Notes under the pieces: generated by a model | What the model saw: the letters and a program-made list of their open reading frames with translations, nothing else | Database searches by the model: none | Told to the model about the DNA's origin: nothing | In this document: one piece after another, positions 1 through 6,796 of the stretch | Layout: the number at the start of each line of letters is the position of its first letter | Numbering within the stretch: position 1 is the first letter of the stretch | NCBI GenBank assembly: GCA_014360855.1 | Contig: JACIWP010000099.1 | Coordinates: 1 to 10,575, forward strand | Reading direction: 5' to 3' | Source of the DNA: Anaerolineae bacterium | GTDB taxonomy: Bacteria > Chloroflexota > Anaerolineae > JACIWP01 | DNA: 10,575 bases | Program-made: the position numbers and the translations under genes

Positions 1-16
1 GATGGGTTTGCTGTAA
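1..16 (+). CDS. Possible 3' end of rimP (ribosome maturation factor), last codons only
   Basis: One frame entering from the left edge reads four sense codons (Met-Gly-Leu-Leu) and stops at TAA 14-16, 17 bases before the nusA start. The other two frames stay open into nusA. In most bacteria rimP lies directly upstream of nusA, so a rimP end is the likely identity, but four residues cannot show a family. The identification is purely from gene order. The TAA overlaps the start of the nusA ribosome-binding site (AAAGGAGAG at 15-23), which would fit coupled translation. Confidence 0.3.
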
Positions 17-33
17 AGGAGAGAGCGGGAGCA

Positions 34-1524
34 ATGAGAAACGAATTTATCCTGGCGGTGAATCAGGTGTGCGCCGAGCGCCAGTTGTCGAAAGAGGTGG
101 TGCTGGAAGCGGTGGAAGCCGCTCTGGTGACCGCCTATAAGCGCAACTTTGGCGCGGCCGGCAATGTTTCCGCCAAAATCGATCCAGAGACCGGCGAGGT
201 GAAGGTCTACGCCCATAAGACCGTGGTGGAGGAGGTCAAAGACCCACGGGTGCAGATCTCCCTGGCCGAAGCGCGCCAGATCAAGCCGGATGCCGAGCTG
301 GGGGATGTGGTCCTGATCGAGACGACCCCCAAGGACTTCGGCCGCATCGCCGCGCAGACGGCCAAACAGGTCATCCTCCAGCGCATTCGCGAGGCAGAGC
401 GCGACGCGCTCTATCAGGCCTTTGCCGAGCAAGAGGGAGAGATCATCAACGGGGTCATCCAGAGCATAGATGCCCACGCCATCGTGGTGAACCTGGGCAA
501 GGCGGAGGCGATGCTTCCGAAAGCGGAGCAGATCCCCGGCGAGCGCTACCGTCTGAATCAGCGCATCCGGGCCTATGTGCTGGAGGTCGAGAAGACCTCG
601 CGCGGGCCGCGCATTGTGCTGTCGCGCGCGCACCGCAACATGCTGCGCCGGCTGTTGGAGCTGGAAGTGCCGGAGATCGCCAACGGCGCGGTCGAGATTA
701 AGGCCATCGCCCGCGAGGCCGGCAGTCGCTCCAAAGTGGCTGTGGCGGCGCTCCGCCCGGGCGTGGACCCCGTCGGCTCCTGCGTCGGCATGCGGGGCAC
801 CCGCATCCAGGGCATCGTCAACGAGCTGAACGGTGAGAAGATCGATGTGGTCGAGTGGAGCCCGGATCCCGCCGTCTTCATCGCCAACGCGCTCAGCCCC
901 GCCCAGGTGGCGAAGGTACATCTCTACGAGGACGCGGAGGGCGGCAAGACCGCACTGGTCATCGTGCCGGACAAACAGCTCTCGCTGGCCATCGGCAAAG
1001 AGGGACAGAACGCCCGTCTGGCGGCCAAACTGACCGGCTGGCGGATTGATATCAAGAGCACGTCCGAGGCGGCCGCCGAGATGTTCGCGCCGGCCCAGCC
1101 CAAGCCAGAACCCAAGCCGGTGAGCGCTGAAGAACTGCTGGCGCGCGCCGAGCAGATCCTGGCCTCGCGCCCGCCGGCCGAGGAACCCGAGCCGGTGGAA
1201 GAGACGGTGAAGCTCTGGCTGGATGACGAGGAACTGCCGGCTGTCGGCGAGAAGCCGGCAGTGGCAGAAGCCCCAGCGGCAGAACCCGAAGCGGCGGTCG
1301 AGAGCGCGGCCATGACGGCGGAAGAGGTGGAAGAAGAGGAAGAGCCGGCCACTCTTGACTCGCTGCGCTGGGACCCGCAGGCCGATGACGATGAGTTTGA
1401 ACCGCGCAGCAAACCCAAGGACAAGGAAAAGCGCGCCTTGTTGGAATTCGACGAGGCGAGCGGCAAGCTGGTGGTGAAGCGCCAGCGCAAGCCGGGCCGT
1501 CAGCGCACGGAATGGGAGTATTGA
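34..1524 (+). CDS. nusA: Transcription termination/antitermination factor NusA with long acidic C-terminal tail
   Basis: NusA binds RNA polymerase and nascent RNA in the cytoplasm and modulates pausing, intrinsic termination and antitermination. The 496-residue product shows the family's domains in order: the N-terminal RNAP-binding domain (about 1-125), an S1 RNA-binding domain (about 135-199), KH1 (about 231-295, GMRG loop at 252-255) and KH2 (about 305-345, GKEG loop at 321-324 within AIGKEGQNARLAAKLTG). The conserved core ends near residue 350. The last 145 residues are low-complexity, rich in Glu, Ala and Pro, with a poly-acidic stretch and a basic end. They do not look like the Helix-hairpin-Helix acidic repeats of E. 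coli NusA. The ATG at 34 follows AAAGGAGAG (15-23) at a slightly long but workable spacing. It is the first gene of the visible cluster, and ylxR begins 32 bases after its stop. Identity is certain; the role of the tail is unknown. Confidence 0.98.
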   Translation: MRNEFILAVNQVCAERQLSKEVVLEAVEAALVTAYKRNFGAAGNVSAKIDPETGEVKVYAHKTVVEEVKDPRVQISLAEARQIKPDAELGDVVLIETTPKDFGRIAAQTAKQVILQRIREAERDALYQAFAEQEGEIINGVIQSIDAHAIVVNLGKAEAMLPKAEQIPGERYRLNQRIRAYVLEVEKTSRGPRIVLSRAHRNMLRRLLELEVPEIANGAVEIKAIAREAGSRSKVAVAALRPGVDPVGSCVGMRGTRIQGIVNELNGEKIDVVEWSPDPAVFIANALSPAQVAKVHLYEDAEGGKTALVIVPDKQLSLAIGKEGQNARLAAKLTGWRIDIKSTSEAAAEMFAPAQPKPEPKPVSAEELLARAEQILASRPPAEEPEPVEETVKLWLDDEELPAVGEKPAVAEAPAAEPEAAVESAAMTAEEVEEEEEPATLDSLRWDPQADDDEFEPRSKPKDKEKRALLEFDEASGKLVVKRQRKPGRQRTEWEY

Positions 1525-1556
1525 GGTCGAGGCCGGCGGGATCAAGGAGCGGAAAG

Positions 1557-1859
1557 ATGGCGCCCAAGCATATTCCCATGCGCACATGCGTGGCCTGCCG
1601 CCAAACACAGCCCAAGCGCACGCTGGTGCGGGTGGTGCGCACACCAGAGGGCCAAATTGTGGTGGACCCGACGGGCAAGCGCGCCGGCCGCGGCGCTTAT
1701 CTCTGCCGCCGGCGCTCCTGCTGGGAGCTGGCGCTCAAGCGCGGTTCCCTGGAACACGCGCTGAAGACCACCCTTTCGGAGGAAGAGCGCGCCCAACTGC
1801 GGGCGCACATGGAAAACATGCCTGAGGAAGCCGGCGTCGAAACCGCCGGCCAGGGGTGA
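1557..1859 (+). CDS. ylxR: YlxR/RnpM family RNA-binding protein (RNase P modulator)
   Basis: This small basic protein of 100 residues belongs to the YlxR family, which normally lies between nusA and infB. In Bacillus subtilis the family member was renamed RnpM because it binds RNase P RNA and modulates its activity. The family signature is clear: RTCVACRQTQPK near the N-terminus (about 9-20), then DPTGKRAGRGAYLC with a second CxxxxC-like pair (about 42-61). The ATG at 1557 is preferred because AAGGAG (1544-1549) sits 7 bases upstream and because the product then begins just before the conserved RTCVACR. The frame is open further upstream, but that would start inside nusA. The tail after about residue 85 is acidic and poorly conserved in the family. 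No ylxQ (L7Ae-like) gene follows; a 400-base non-coding stretch does. Confidence 0.93.
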   Translation: MAPKHIPMRTCVACRQTQPKRTLVRVVRTPEGQIVVDPTGKRAGRGAYLCRRRSCWELALKRGSLEHALKTTLSEEERAQLRAHMENMPEEAGVETAGQG

Positions 1860-1880
1860 GCCTCCTCACTCTCGGTGCAG

Positions 1881-2073
1881 GCCGGCAGTGGACATCACCC
1901 TGGGAACGGATCGGGGACAACGGGAGAAGACGCGGAGGAGCATATGAGCACGTAAACAGGTGCCTGGGCACAGGCGTAATGCCCCGGAACACGTGCTGAA
2001 CAGGGGGATACTACCGTTTCCCCTGACCAAACGCCTCTGCGAACCCTCCTGTTGATCCTCATTGACTGCTGGC
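1881..2073 (+). ncRNA. Candidate structured RNA with three-way junction between ylxR and infB
   Basis: This gap has no credible reading frame but folds on paper into a coherent + strand structure. An outer helix 1881-1888/2066-2073 is followed by an asymmetric loop, then 1913-1917/2056-2060, a one-base bulge (A2055), and 1918-1926/2046-2054 (9 bp). After a 4x4 internal loop comes 1931-1938/2034-2041 (8 bp), which opens into a three-way junction. The second arm is 1947-1953/1991-1997 (AGCACGT/ACGTGCT), capped by 1963-1970/1980-1987 with one mismatch. The third arm is 2001-2008/2018-2025 (8 bp, 9-base loop). Five pairs are G.U in the + sense (1884/2070, 1914/2059, 1922/2050, 1934/2038, 2007/2019) and would be A-C mismatches on the other strand, so + strand RNA is favoured. 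I found no SRP, tmRNA, RNase P or T-box consensus. A leader, a processed sRNA or a divergent 6S RNA are all possible. The fold was made by hand and no energy was computed. Confidence 0.42.
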
Positions 2074-2112
2074 CGCCGGCCAGGCACAATACCTGGTCCG
2101 GCAGGGGGCCAG
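2069..2112 (+). other. Two tandem GC-rich hairpins upstream of the infB promoter
   Basis: CTGGCC (2069-2074) pairs with GGCCAG (2078-2083) across a 3-base loop. CTGGTCC (2093-2099) pairs with GGGCCAG (2106-2112) across a 6-base loop with one G.U pair. Neither is followed by a T-tract, so they are not textbook intrinsic terminators. The first competes with the outer helix of the candidate RNA at 1881-2073, because both use bases 2069-2073. They could mark the 3' end of that transcript or simply insulate the promoter that follows. Confidence 0.3.
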
Positions 2113-2135
2113 CGCATTATCACTCACGGAAATGC

Positions 2136-2149
2136 TGTAAAATTTTACA
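2136..2149. promoter_or_regulatory. Perfect 14-base palindrome (operator candidate) over the infB -35 box
   Basis: TGTAAAATTTTACA is an exact inverted repeat of two 7-base arms in an AT-rich island within GC-rich DNA. It overlaps the whole -35 hexamer (2144-2149) of the promoter assigned to infB, the position expected for a repressor site. Which regulator would bind cannot be told from sequence. An AT-rich palindrome at a promoter can also arise by chance, so the operator role is inference. Confidence 0.38.
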
Positions 2150-2172
2150 AAAGTCCAGGTTATTTATACAAT
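2144..2172 (+). promoter_or_regulatory. Sigma70-type promoter in front of infB
   Basis: The -35 box TTTACA (2144-2149) and the -10 box TACAAT (2167-2172) each match the consensus at 5 of 6 positions and are separated by exactly 17 bases. The local sequence is AT-rich while its surroundings are not. A start near 2179 would give a leader of about 80 bases before infB. It would let infB and the genes behind it be transcribed independently of nusA-ylxR. Confidence 0.65.
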
Positions 2173-2188
2173 GATAGATGGGGAAGAT

Positions 2189-2236
2189 CGGGCCCGCCGG
2201 CAGGCTGAACCCATCCTGCCCGAGGCAGGTGGCCCG
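2189..2236 (+). promoter_or_regulatory. infB leader with mutually exclusive hairpins
   Basis: CGGGCC (2189-2194) can pair with GGCCCG (2231-2236). Inside it, CCTGCC (2215-2220) can pair either with the upstream GGCAGG (2199-2204, 10-base loop) or with the downstream GGCAGG (2224-2229, 3-base loop), but not both. The structure ends 5 bases before the AAAGGAG ribosome-binding site, so its folding could affect initiation on infB. There is no T-tract after it, so termination is unlikely. The switching role is inference from complementarity only. Confidence 0.35.
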
Positions 2237-2241
2237 AATGG

Positions 2242-2254
2242 AAAGGAGCAGGAG
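2242..2254 (+). promoter_or_regulatory. Double ribosome-binding site of infB
   Basis: AAAGGAG (2242-2248) lies 5 bases before the in-frame GTG at 2254. AGGAG (2250-2254) lies 5 bases before the in-frame ATG at 2260. Both starts are therefore usable and differ by only two residues. ATG was chosen as the commoner codon. Confidence 0.55.
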
Positions 2255-2259
2255 TGTCC

Positions 2260-4425
2260 ATGACGAAATCGCGCAAGCCCCTCGTCGAGGAAGAAGCGAA
2301 AGAAAGCGCCCAAAAACCGGAGAAGGCCCCGGTCAAGCCGGCGCGCCTGCCAGAAGAGGACGATCTTCTGGGGCCGGACCTGCTGGGGAAGCGCCGTCTG
2401 CGCATTCTGCGGGATTTTGAGATCGAAGAGGAAGACGAAGAGGATGAAAAGCTGAAACTGCGGGCGCCGGCCCGGCGCAAGGTGCGCGCACCCGATGAAG
2501 AAAAGGTCGAGGAGAAAGTCCTCAACCGCCGGCCCAAGCCGGGTGCTGCCAAGAAGCCCAAGCCGGCGCCAGCGGCGCGCCCGGCCCAGAAGGAAAAACG
2601 AGCGGAATCTGCTCCTGCCCGGGCACCAGAAAAGCCGGCGGAGAAGGTGCTGGAACTGCCGGCCAACATCAGCGTGCGCGATCTGGCCGCCAAAATGGGC
2701 ATCAGCCCGATTGAAGTGATCAAAGAGCTGATGAACAACGGCGTGATGGCCAACATCAACCAGATGATTGACTTCGATACGGCCGCCATCGTCGCCTCGG
2801 AGCTGGGCTTTACCCCGGTGGAAGAGAAGCCGGCGGAACCCGAAGCGGTGGAAGAGAAGGCGCCGGAGAAGGCCAAGCCCCTGTGGAAGCTCATCTGCGA
2901 GCGGGAAGACCCGAGCAAGCTGAAGCCGCGGCCGCCAGTGGTGACGGTGCTGGGGCATGTGGACCATGGCAAGACGACCTTGCTGGACGCGATCCGACAT
3001 GCCAATGTGGCGGCCAGTGAGGCCGGCGGCATTACCCAGCGCATCGGCGCCTACCAGGTGGATGTGCATGGCAAGAAAATCACCTTCATTGATACGCCGG
3101 GCCATGAGGCATTTACCGCCATGCGCGCCCGGGGCGCCCAGGTGACCGACCTGGCAGTGCTGGTGGTGGCCGCGGACGACGGTGTCATGCCGCAGACGCG
3201 CGAGGCCATCAACCACGCGCGCGCCGCACAGGTGCCGATCCTGGTAGCCCTGAACAAGATTGATAAGCCCAACGCCAACCCGGAGCGGGTGAAACAGCAG
3301 TTGGCCGATGAAGGCCTGGTGGTGGAGGATTGGGGCGGCGACGTCATCTGCGTGCCCATCTCCGCCAAGCTGGGCCAGGGCATTGACGAGCTGTTGGAAA
3401 ATATCCTGCTGGTCACGGAAGTGGCCGAGCTGAAAGCCAATCCGGACTGCCCGGCCATGGGCACGGTGCTGGAGAGCAAGATCGATAAGGCACGCGGCCC
3501 GATAGCCACCCTGCTGGTGCAGAACGGGACCCTGCGGCTGGGCGATAACGTGGTCGCCGGCGAGGTGTACGGCCGCGTGCGCGCCATGTTTGATGATCGC
3601 GGTAACCAGGTCAAAAAGGCGCCGCCCTCCATGCCCGTGGCGGTGCTGGGACTGTCCGGCCTGCCTAATCCGGGCGACCTGTTTGAAGTAGTGGCTTCGG
3701 AGCGCGAGGCCAAGGCCATCGCGGAGGAGCGCATCCGCCAGCGCGAGGCCGCGGCCGCCAAGGCCGCCCGGCGTGTATTGACGCTGGAGGACATCGCCAG
3801 CAGGATCAAGGCCGGCCAGGCCAAGGAGCTGAACATCATCCTTAAGGCCGATGTCCAGGGCGCCATCGAACCCATCGTCAAGTCCCTGGAGCGCCTGGGC
3901 GATGAGGAACTGCGGGTCAAAATCCTGCATACCGGCACCGGCAACATCAGCGAGTCGGATGTGATGCTGGCCGCCGCTTCGGATGCCATCGTCGTGGGCT
4001 TCGGCGTGCAGGTGGACCAGGCCGCCCGCCGGCTGGCAGAGCAGGAAGGCGTTGATATCCGCCTCTACAACGTCATTTACATGCTCCTGGAGGACATGGA
4101 GAAGGCGCTCAAGGGCATGCTCGAGCCTAAGTTCGAGGAAAAGGTGCTCGGCCATGCCGAGGTGCGGGCGGTCTTCAAGGTCTCGAAGCTGGGCCAGGTC
4201 GCCGGCTGTTACGTCATGGACGGCGTCATCACGCGCGATGCCCAGGTGCGGGTCCACCGCGGCGACGCCGTGATCTTCGATGGCCGGGTGGCCTCGCTGA
4301 AGCGCTTCACCGAGGACGTGAAAGAGGTGGCCGCCGGCTTCGAATGCGGCATCGGGCTGGAGGGCTTCGCGGACTTCCGCGAGGGCGATATTCTGGAATT
4401 CTACCGCAAACAGCAAGTACAGTGA
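2260..4425 (+). CDS. infB: Translation initiation factor IF-2
   Basis: IF2 is the GTPase that places initiator tRNA in the 30S P site and promotes subunit joining. The 721-residue product (from ATG 2260) has a highly charged, low-complexity N-terminus (about 1-128), an IF2_N-type domain (about 130-185, with the VRDLAAKMGI motif), a linker, and the G domain. The GTPase motifs are intact: G1 GHVDHGKT at about 232-239, G3 DTPGH at about 278-282, G4 NKID at about 332-335 and G5 SAK at about 368-370. Domains II, III (ILKADVQGAIEPI) and IV (VFKVSKLGQVAGC) follow to the C-terminus ending in EFYRKQQVQ. An in-frame GTG at 2254 is an alternative start. It sits behind its own promoter and leader and is followed by rbfA after 42 bases. 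Family membership is certain; the exact start is not. Confidence 0.97.
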   Translation: MTKSRKPLVEEEAKESAQKPEKAPVKPARLPEEDDLLGPDLLGKRRLRILRDFEIEEEDEEDEKLKLRAPARRKVRAPDEEKVEEKVLNRRPKPGAAKKPKPAPAARPAQKEKRAESAPARAPEKPAEKVLELPANISVRDLAAKMGISPIEVIKELMNNGVMANINQMIDFDTAAIVASELGFTPVEEKPAEPEAVEEKAPEKAKPLWKLICEREDPSKLKPRPPVVTVLGHVDHGKTTLLDAIRHANVAASEAGGITQRIGAYQVDVHGKKITFIDTPGHEAFTAMRARGAQVTDLAVLVVAADDGVMPQTREAINHARAAQVPILVALNKIDKPNANPERVKQQLADEGLVVEDWGGDVICVPISAKLGQGIDELLENILLVTEVAELKANPDCPAMGTVLESKIDKARGPIATLLVQNGTLRLGDNVVAGEVYGRVRAMFDDRGNQVKKAPPSMPVAVLGLSGLPNPGDLFEVVASEREAKAIAEERIRQREAAAAKAARRVLTLEDIASRIKAGQAKELNIILKADVQGAIEPIVKSLERLGDEELRVKILHTGTGNISESDVMLAAASDAIVVGFGVQVDQAARRLAEQEGVDIRLYNVIYMLLEDMEKALKGMLEPKFEEKVLGHAEVRAVFKVSKLGQVAGCYVMDGVITRDAQVRVHRGDAVIFDGRVASLKRFTEDVKEVAAGFECGIGLEGFADFREGDILEFYRKQQVQ

Positions 4426-4433
4426 GCATATAG

Positions 4434-4457
4434 GCCCGGTCAGCAGTATACCCGGGC
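4434..4457 (+). other. Small hairpin between infB and rbfA
   Basis: GCCCGG (4434-4439) pairs with CCGGGC (4452-4457) around a 12-base loop, and the AAAGGA of rbfA begins 3 bases later. There is no T-tract, so it is not a terminator. It could slow ribosome access to rbfA or protect a processed end. Six GC pairs in GC-rich DNA may also be chance. Confidence 0.25.
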
Positions 4458-4467
4458 GTAAAGGACG

Positions 4468-4839
4468 ATGAAGGTGGTATCTCGCAGACAACGTCGGGTG
4501 GCGGAACTGATCCACGAGGAGCTGGGGCTTCTGCTGGAGCGGCGCATCTCGGACCCGCGCTTAGCAGAAGTGACCATCACCGACGTGGAGATCACGCCCG
4601 ACCTGAAACTGGCAACCGTATACTTCAGCGTGCTGGATGACGAGCCGGCGCGGGTGGAGCTGGCCCTGGCCGGCCTGGAGCATGCCCGCGGCTTTTTCCG
4701 CAAGTCGCTGGCCGAAACGCTGTATCTGCGCTTCGTGCCCGAACTGCGCTTCCGCTGGGACCAGTCCATCCGTAAGGGCGAGCGGATTGACCGCCTGCTG
4801 GCCTCACTGCATGAGGAATCGCCGGAAGAAGAGGAATGA
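4468..4839 (+). CDS. rbfA: 30S ribosome-binding factor RbfA
   Basis: RbfA is a small KH-type protein that binds immature 30S subunits and is needed for processing and maturation of the 16S rRNA 5' end. The 123-residue product matches the family in length and pattern: an N-terminal helix with RRVAELIHEELG (about 10-21), ISDPRLAEVTITDVEITPDLK (about 27-47), a YFSV strand (about 52-55), the RGFFRKSLAETLYLRFVPEL segment (about 73-92) and a C-terminal RIDRLLASL helix. The ATG at 4468 has AAAGGA only 2 bases upstream, which is tight. An in-frame GTG at 4474 would have an 8-base spacing and still keep the whole conserved region, so the start may be two codons later. The stop overlaps the next start as ATGA (4836-4839), indicating translational coupling to the DHH gene. 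Confidence 0.95.
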   Translation: MKVVSRRQRRVAELIHEELGLLLERRISDPRLAEVTITDVEITPDLKLATVYFSVLDDEPARVELALAGLEHARGFFRKSLAETLYLRFVPELRFRWDQSIRKGERIDRLLASLHEESPEEEE

Positions 4840-5816
4840 GCGGAGTCACGGCCCAAATCGCCGGCTATCTGCGTCAGGCCGAACGCATCCTGCTCGTCGG
4901 GCATATGGACCCCGATGGGGATGCGGTCGGCGCGCTGTTGGGACTGCGGGAGACACTGCGCCGGCTGGGCAAGCAAGTGGTGCCGGCCCTGCCGGACCGG
5001 CCGCCTTCCAAGTACGCCTTCCTGCCGGGTTTTGCGGAACTCACCACAGCGCCGGCCGGCTCCTTCGACCTGTTCGTCAGCCTGGACAGCAGTGACACGG
5101 CGCGCTTGGAACCAATCTATTCTACTGTGATGGCGCCGGCCGGCCGGCCGGTCATCAACATTGACCATCACATCACCAATGTCATGTTCGGCACGCTGAA
5201 CTGGGTGGAACCGAAGGCGGCCTCCACCTCGGAGATGATCATCTCCCTGGTGGATGCGCTGGGCGTGCCCATGGGCCGGGAGATCGCGCTGCCCCTGCTG
5301 ACCGGCATCGTCATGGACACGCGGGGGTTCCGCACGTCCAACACCACATCGGATACCCTGCGGGCGGCCAGCCGGCTGATGGATGCCGGCGCTTCCCTGT
5401 CCGAGGTGATGGAGCGGGCGCTGAACTCGCGCCCCTATGCCATGCTGTGCCTGTGGGGCAAGATGATCCCCACCGTTCACTTGGAAGGGCGTATTGCCTG
5501 GGCGGTGCTGACGCCGGCGATGCAGGCCGAATGCGGCAACCCTGAGGAAGGCGACGGCGGCTTCATTAACTTACTCGTCTCCCTCCAGGAGGCGGATGTG
5601 GGCCTGCTCTTTTATGATAAGGGCGACCATGCCGTGGAAGTGGGCTTTCGTGCCAAGCCCGGCATTGACATATCCGGCGTGGCCTTTGCGCTGGGCGGTG
5701 GGGGACACCCGCAGGCCGCCGGCTGTACCGTGGAAGGTTCGCTGGAGGAAGTGCGGGCGCGCGTGCTGGACATGGTGCGCCGCGCCATAGATGGACAGCG
5801 CGCCCTGTATCGGTAA
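4836..5816 (+). CDS. nrnA: DHH/DHHA1 phosphoesterase, NrnA-type (oligoribonuclease / pAp phosphatase)
   Basis: This is a cytoplasmic manganese-dependent phosphoesterase of the DHH superfamily. Bacterial NrnA proteins degrade 2-5-mer RNAs (nanoRNA) and dephosphorylate pAp. The 326 residues show the metal-binding motifs in order: GHMDPDGDA (22-30), a SLDSSD strand with Asp84, the name-giving DHH (110-112, in NIDHHITN), and GIVMDT with Asp161. The C-terminal DHHA1 substrate-binding domain carries GGGGHPQAAG (287-296). The length is usual for NrnA/YtqI. It starts inside the rbfA stop codon and truB begins 5 bases after its stop, so it is a regular member of this operon. A cyclic-dinucleotide or pGpG role is possible for some relatives, and sequence alone does not choose the substrate. 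Confidence 0.93.
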   Translation: MSGVTAQIAGYLRQAERILLVGHMDPDGDAVGALLGLRETLRRLGKQVVPALPDRPPSKYAFLPGFAELTTAPAGSFDLFVSLDSSDTARLEPIYSTVMAPAGRPVINIDHHITNVMFGTLNWVEPKAASTSEMIISLVDALGVPMGREIALPLLTGIVMDTRGFRTSNTTSDTLRAASRLMDAGASLSEVMERALNSRPYAMLCLWGKMIPTVHLEGRIAWAVLTPAMQAECGNPEEGDGGFINLLVSLQEADVGLLFYDKGDHAVEVGFRAKPGIDISGVAFALGGGGHPQAAGCTVEGSLEEVRARVLDMVRRAIDGQRALYR

Positions 5817-5821
5817 GGTCT

Positions 5822-6796
5822 ATGGCGGACAAGCGAACCGGAACCCCGGCCGGCCCTTCATCTCCTTCGCACCCCGTCTCTGGCATCCTCCTGATCGACA
5901 AGCCGGCCGGATGGACCTCCCATGACGTGGTGGAGAAGGTGCGCCGGCTGACCCGTCAGCGCAAGGTCGGTCACGCCGGCACACTGGACCCATTGGCCAC
6001 CGGCCTGCTGGTGGTATGCCTGGGCCAGGCCACGCGGCTGATGCCGTATCTGATCGGGCATGACAAGAGCTACCGGGCCACACTGCGCCTGGGGCAGAGC
6101 ACCGACACCTACGATGCGGAGGGGCGCATCACCTATGAACACAACGGCCCACTGCCCGACCGCCCGGAGGTGGAAGCGGTACTGCCGGCCTTTCGCGGGG
6201 AGATCGAACAGGAGCCGCCGGCCTTTTCGGCGGTGAAACAGGCCGGCGAGCCGTTATACCGTCGAGCGCGGCGCGGCGAGGAGGTGGCGGCTCCTCCCCG
6301 GCGGGTGCGCATCCATCGGCTGGAGCTTGTCGAATGGGACCCGCCCTATCTGACGCTGGAGATAGACTGCTCTGCCGGCACATATGTGCGCTCCTTGGCC
6401 CATGACATCGGGCGGCGGCTGGGTTGCGGCGCCCATGTGGCCGGCCTGGTGCGCACCCGGAGCGGTCCCTTTCGGCTGGAGGAAGCTGTTTCGCTGGAGG
6501 AATTGACGGGCGCCGACGGATGGAGGCGCTGTCTGCTCCCCATGGATGCTGGGCTGGGGGATTTGCCGGCCATGGTCTTGTCATCCGACGAGGTTACCCG
6601 GGTGGGGTTCGGGCAGGCGGTCGCCGGCCCGGCGCCGGCGGACGATCGCCCGGTGCGGGCATACTCCGATGACGGCCGGCTGATAGCGATACTGCACTAT
6701 GACCCGACAGCGAACCTCTGGCGGCCCAAGGTGGTGCTGGCCGGCATGGAAGGCGGGGCGACATCTTCGCACAGCGACAAACAGGAAGGCCCATGA
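5822..6796 (+). CDS. truB: tRNA pseudouridine(55) synthase TruB
   Basis: TruB isomerises U55 in the T-loop of tRNAs to pseudouridine. The 324-residue product begins with about 18 unconserved residues, then GILLIDKPAGWTS (21-33). The catalytic motif HAGTLDPLATG (51-61) carries the nucleophile Asp56. KSYRATLRLG (82-91), the SAVK segment (about 136-139), AGTYVRSLAHDIG (185-197) and LVRTRSGPF (209-217) follow. A C-terminal PUA-like segment (about 245-312) ends near RPKVVL. The ATG at 5822 is preceded by AAGG in the end of the DHH gene, a weak site consistent with reinitiation. The last four bases form ATGA with ribF (6793-6796). All family residues needed for catalysis are visible. Confidence 0.97.
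   Translation: MADKRTGTPAGPSSPSHPVSGILLIDKPAGWTSHDVVEKVRRLTRQRKVGHAGTLDPLATGLLVVCLGQATRLMPYLIGHDKSYRATLRLGQSTDTYDAEGRITYEHNGPLPDRPEVEAVLPAFRGEIEQEPPAFSAVKQAGEPLYRRARRGEEVAAPPRRVRIHRLELVEWDPPYLTLEIDCSAGTYVRSLAHDIGRRLGCGAHVAGLVRTRSGPFRLEEAVSLEELTGADGWRRCLLPMDAGLGDLPAMVLSSDEVTRVGFGQAVAGPAPADDRPVRAYSDDGRLIAILHYDPTANLWRPKVVLAGMEGGATSSHSDKQEGP

Noticed and set aside
924..1490. A 188-codon - strand frame rich in Ser and Ala opposite the NusA tail
   Set aside because: The poly-Ser runs are the antisense reading of the Glu-rich tail codons; there is no start signal or family match.
1512..1556. Longer ylxR starting at the ATG inside the end of nusA
   Set aside because: The added 15 residues are not part of the family, and AAGGAG at 1544-1549 serves the ATG at 1557.
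1856..1870. Small GTGAG/CTCAC hairpin at the ylxR stop as a terminator
   Set aside because: It has only five pairs and a 4-base loop with no T-tract after it.
1889..1917. TGGACA at 1889-1894 as a -35 box for the candidate RNA
   Set aside because: The sequence 17 bases downstream is GC-rich with no -10 resemblance. The RNA more likely comes from the nusA-ylxR transcript.
1860..2140. A known RNA (SRP, tmRNA, RNase P RNA, T-box, tRNA) in the ylxR-infB gap
   Set aside because: None of the invariant blocks of these RNAs is present on either strand (no GGAAGGAAGCAGCC, no GAGGAAAGTCC, no T-loop with a cloverleaf). Only unnamed structure can be supported.
2164..4515. A 783-codon open frame on the - strand covering infB
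   Set aside because: It lies entirely opposite the unmistakable infB gene. Its translation has no recognisable motif and is His/Gln/Arg-rich, as expected from the antisense of biased GC-rich codons.
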